From positions 985,767-993,321 of the forward strand of contig CP070810.1 in NCBI GenBank assembly GCA_020343755.1: DNA of 7,555 bases, given 5' to 3'. How positions within the stretch are numbered: position 1 is the first letter of the stretch; the number at the start of each line of letters is the position of its first letter. Source of the DNA: Dehalococcoidia bacterium (GTDB lineage Bacteria; Chloroflexota; Dehalococcoidia; Dehalococcoidales; E44-bin46). The notes under the pieces are model-generated. The model was not told the DNA's origin. It saw only the letters and a program-made list of their open reading frames with translations, and made no database searches. Shown here piece by piece: positions 5,269 through 7,555 of this stretch. A program made the translations under genes and the position numbers.

Positions 5269-7161
5269 ATGATAAAAGGTGGCTACAGAGGGAAAATATT
5301 GCGTGTGGATTTGACCACGGGTAGTATTACTGTTGAGGGGCTGCCCGACGAAAGCATACTAAGAAAGTATGTGGGCAATTTTGGCTTGGGTCTATGGTAT
5401 CTGATGAAGGAGTTGCCTGATGGTGTCGGTCCTTTGGAGCCGGAGAACCCCTTAATTTTCCTGAATGGTCCTCTTGTTGGGACAAGGGTGCCGTGCCCCA
5501 ATAACTGCACCATCACTACATTGAACGCCGATACTGGGTTTACTGCTGGTCGCTCTCACAGCCATGGCTGGTTTGGTCCCTTCCTGGCTATGGCTGGATA
5601 TGATGGCATCATATTTACCGGCGCCTCGGATAAATGGGTTTATCTCTGGATTGATGATGGTAAAGTTGAGCTCCGGGATGCAGCTAAGTTCGTGGGCTTG
5701 GACACTCACGAAACGGAAGACGCTATTAAGGAGGACCTCGGCGTTCCTACCGAGGTTGGAGCTGCAGGAGGGGCAAGTGTAGCTGCCATTGGACCGGCAG
5801 GGGAACACATGTGTGATGGGGCGCTGGTTGCCAATGATAAGAACCATTCATTTTCCCACTCAGGTGTTGGCGCGGTAATGGGCTCAAAGCGCTTGAAAGC
5901 TATAGCTGTTAGAGGGACCGGTGAGGTTCCGGTATTTGATGCTAAAAAGCTGACACCGATAGCCAGGGAGTGGACTAAGTCGGCCAGTACTATAGGGATG
6001 TTCGACATTATTGGTCGTGCTGGAGTGCCATCAAGCGATTATAAGTGTGTTATAGGGCTTGTCGGGCTCTCGGCAAAGAACTGGACGGTAAATACCCTGC
6101 CCGGCTTCGGTGATGGCATGACGCAGCATAAGATTACCCCCAAACCATGTTACCGGTGCCCGGTGGCCTGTTCCTATGATGTAGAAGTGGTATCGGGTCC
6201 GTATAAGGGCTATGTAGCCTCATTATCCGGTGGCGGAGAAAATCAGGAAGGGGCATCATCTATTGTCGGCGCTGGTGCCAAAGACCCGGGTGAGGCATGG
6301 TACCTGACAGACCTTAATGACCGCCTTGGTTTTGAAACAAGCACCGTGGGCTGTGCCATGGCTGTCGCCTTTGAGGCGTATGAAAAGGGGCTATTAACAA
6401 AAGAGGTCACCGATGGTCTAGAGTTGAAGTGGGGGGATGTTAAAGTAATAGAAACTCTGCTAAGGAAGATTGCCAACAAAGAGGGTTTTGGGGCAATATT
6501 AGCTGATGGACCAAAGGTTGCTGCCGAGCGTGTTGGCTTACCTAATGCCGCAGTTCACATTAAGGGCTCAGGGATGAACCTCCATGACTGGAGAGGAGTC
6601 TGGGGGAACTTCTTGGGGCAAATAGTTAGTGGAGGTTCCGGCTGGCCTGCTCCCGGGGCTGATTGCTGGACGGAAGAACCCGATGCCGGTTACCCGGAGA
6701 AGCCTGACGGGCTGAACCCATACGGGAAGGCAAAAGAGGTGGCAAAAACAGGCAATGTAAAATTTTGGAATGACTGTATTGGCTGCTGCTGGTTTGGCAC
6801 CTGGGGCATCCCTGGCGTTATGAAATTTACCTCAGAGGCTATCGCTGCCGTTGTCGGCTGGGAAGACTTTACACTTGAGGAAGGTTTACTGGTGGGGGAG
6901 CGGGTGGTAACCTTGGAGAGGATATTTAACATGAAGCGCGGGCTAACGGCTGATGACGATATCAAGGTATCACCGCGGCTAACTGACCCGGCACCAGCCG
7001 ATATGCCTCGGGCTGCCGGTAAGAGCATTGGCCCTTACCTTGAAGGAATGGTGCGAGACTACTATGAGGAGATGGGCTGGGAGCGAAAGACAGGTAAACC
7101 ACTGAGGTCAACCCTGAAAAGGTTAGGTCTGGAAGAGTTCATGGATGTTGTCTGGGGTTAA
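5269..7161 (+). CDS. Tungsten/molybdenum aldehyde ferredoxin oxidoreductase family protein
   Basis: Cytoplasmic enzyme of 630 residues (usual family length about 600-650) that holds a W/Mo-bispterin and one [4Fe-4S] cluster. Family members oxidise aldehydes to acids with ferredoxin, or run in reverse; BamB-type relatives act on benzoyl-CoA. N-terminal AOR domain: YRGKILRVDLTTGSI (6-20), AGYDGIIFTG (109-118), IGPAGEH (174-180) and GVGAVMGSKRLKAIAV (199-214). Cluster ligands: C294-x2-C297-x3-C301, with the distal ligand probably C507 in NDCIGCCWF (501-509), five residues after D502 as in the D-x4-C pattern of AOR. Unusual points: the GPEYE region reads GGGENQE (321-327), and the usual C-H motif near H448 of Pyrococcus AOR appears replaced by GADCWTEEPD (463-472). 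A very strong ribosome site, AAAGGAGG, lies 8 bases before the ATG. Family call secure; substrate undetermined and possibly not a simple aldehyde. Confidence 0.93.
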   Translation: MIKGGYRGKILRVDLTTGSITVEGLPDESILRKYVGNFGLGLWYLMKELPDGVGPLEPENPLIFLNGPLVGTRVPCPNNCTITTLNADTGFTAGRSHSHGWFGPFLAMAGYDGIIFTGASDKWVYLWIDDGKVELRDAAKFVGLDTHETEDAIKEDLGVPTEVGAAGGASVAAIGPAGEHMCDGALVANDKNHSFSHSGVGAVMGSKRLKAIAVRGTGEVPVFDAKKLTPIAREWTKSASTIGMFDIIGRAGVPSSDYKCVIGLVGLSAKNWTVNTLPGFGDGMTQHKITPKPCYRCPVACSYDVEVVSGPYKGYVASLSGGGENQEGASSIVGAGAKDPGEAWYLTDLNDRLGFETSTVGCAMAVAFEAYEKGLLTKEVTDGLELKWGDVKVIETLLRKIANKEGFGAILADGPKVAAERVGLPNAAVHIKGSGMNLHDWRGVWGNFLGQIVSGGSGWPAPGADCWTEEPDAGYPEKPDGLNPYGKAKEVAKTGNVKFWNDCIGCCWFGTWGIPGVMKFTSEAIAAVVGWEDFTLEEGLLVGERVVTLERIFNMKRGLTADDDIKVSPRLTDPAPADMPRAAGKSIGPYLEGMVRDYYEEMGWERKTGKPLRSTLKRLGLEEFMDVVWG

Positions 7162-7259
7162 GTAACCAATTAGCTCTAGGGAAAAAGGGGGTGGTTGAGA
7201 TGCTTAGCTAGTAGAAGGCATTAAAGGGGTTATCAAGAATCTAAATTAAGGAGGGAAGG

Positions 7260-7555
7260 ATGAAAAGGATTTTTATACCGTTAATGACGATAGCCGTAGT
7301 GGCTGCCCTACTCCTTGGCTGTATGCCAGCGGCACCAGAAGCACCACCGCCAGCAGCACCACCGCCAGAAGCACCACCTGAAGAGACTTTTACGTTCGTA
7401 TACCATTGCCCGTGGCCTCCCAAACAAATCCTGTGCGACATCGAGGATCTGTTTTTGGGTAATGTTGAGGCGCGGACTGAAGGCAGGGTTACCTTTGAAA
7501 GGATCTACGGTGGTACTTTGGGGGACCTGACGGTTCAGCCCGAGAACATCCAAAA
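7260..7555 (+). CDS. TRAP transporter DctP-like solute-binding lipoprotein, N-terminal part (runs off right edge)
   Basis: Extracytoplasmic receptor that captures an organic acid for a sodium-coupled TRAP importer. 98 codons are visible. Residues 1-21 are a lipoprotein signal peptide: MKR, a hydrophobic stretch and the lipobox LLGC with C21 as the lipidated residue. Residues 22-41 are a proline/alanine/glutamate-rich tether encoded by imperfect GCACCACCGCCA-type repeats. From about 42 the mature domain starts. VEARTEGRVTFERIYGGTLG matches the first alpha/beta segment of DctP/TAXI-like receptors (E-x-x-TxGRVxxxxYxGGTLG). AAGGAGGG lies 4 bases before the ATG. It begins 98 bases after the AOR gene, same strand, with no clear terminator between; bases 7162-7259 hold nothing else I can assign. 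Membrane subunits would be expected downstream. Ligand unknown. Confidence 0.82.
   Translation, partial: MKRIFIPLMTIAVVAALLLGCMPAAPEAPPPAAPPPEAPPEETFTFVYHCPWPPKQILCDIEDLFLGNVEARTEGRVTFERIYGGTLGDLTVQPENIQ

Noticed and set aside
7200..7211. A four-codon ATG-to-TAG mini-ORF before the TRAP receptor gene, parallel to the leader ORF before the AOR gene.
   Set aside because: Too short to distinguish from chance and not associated with a hairpin.
7241..7553. ORFs antisense to, and out of frame with, the start of the TRAP receptor gene.
   Set aside because: They arise from the repetitive proline/alanine codons of the lipoprotein tether; the lipobox and DctP-like frame is clearly the coding one.
1..7555. 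CRISPR arrays, tRNA or rRNA genes, toxin-antitoxin or phage defence systems.
   Set aside because: No regularly spaced repeats, no tRNA-like cloverleaf or rRNA sequence and no matching protein families were seen on either strand.

Overview
The window reads as accessory catabolic DNA from an anaerobic bacterium. Grounds: a tungsten/molybdenum aldehyde ferredoxin oxidoreductase (AOR-family) gene with its own 8-Fe ferredoxin, an acyl-CoA activation and oxidation cluster, a TRAP-type lipoprotein receptor, bacterial Shine-Dalgarno and sigma70-like signals, and scattered remnants of rearrangement. Dehalococcoidia-like Chloroflexota or Desulfobacterota relatives would fit, but the sequence alone does not settle the taxon.

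Left half (1-4131, minus strand). Reading right to left: a candidate promoter (4126-4155), a 48-residue zinc-ribbon protein (3883-4029), a two-hotdog FAS1-like/MaoC-type acyl dehydratase (2704-3879), and an acyl-CoA ligase of the AMP-forming class (1067-2605) closed by a terminator-like hairpin. Beyond that lie a frameshifted, truncated sucC remnant (683-900) and then a separately promoted acyl-CoA dehydrogenase that runs off the left edge (1-585). Ligase, dehydrogenase and dehydratase/hydratase are the first three chemical steps of a beta-oxidation-like pathway for an unknown carboxylic acid. A second, much shorter sucC start remnant sits at 4062-4091, so two degenerate copies of the same gene start flank the ligase-dehydratase-zinc-ribbon block.

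Centre (4132-4893). This is the divergent boundary between the two gene groups. It holds the C-terminal stub of an insertion-sequence transposase (4267-4626, plus strand), a 22-23 bp imperfect direct repeat ending in TTGACA that may represent IS ends, and palindromes that may act as operators for the genes to the right.

Right half (4894-7555, plus strand). An Alvin/YfhL-type 2[4Fe-4S] ferredoxin, a short leader ORF overlapping a 9-bp hairpin, a 630-residue AOR-family oxidoreductase with unusual active-site-region motifs, and the start of a DctP-like TRAP solute-binding lipoprotein running off the right edge. A plausible inference is that the TRAP system imports an organic acid, and that the AOR and ferredoxin interconvert an acid and aldehyde at low potential. 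The acyl-CoA genes to the left may handle the CoA-linked part, but that link rests only on proximity.
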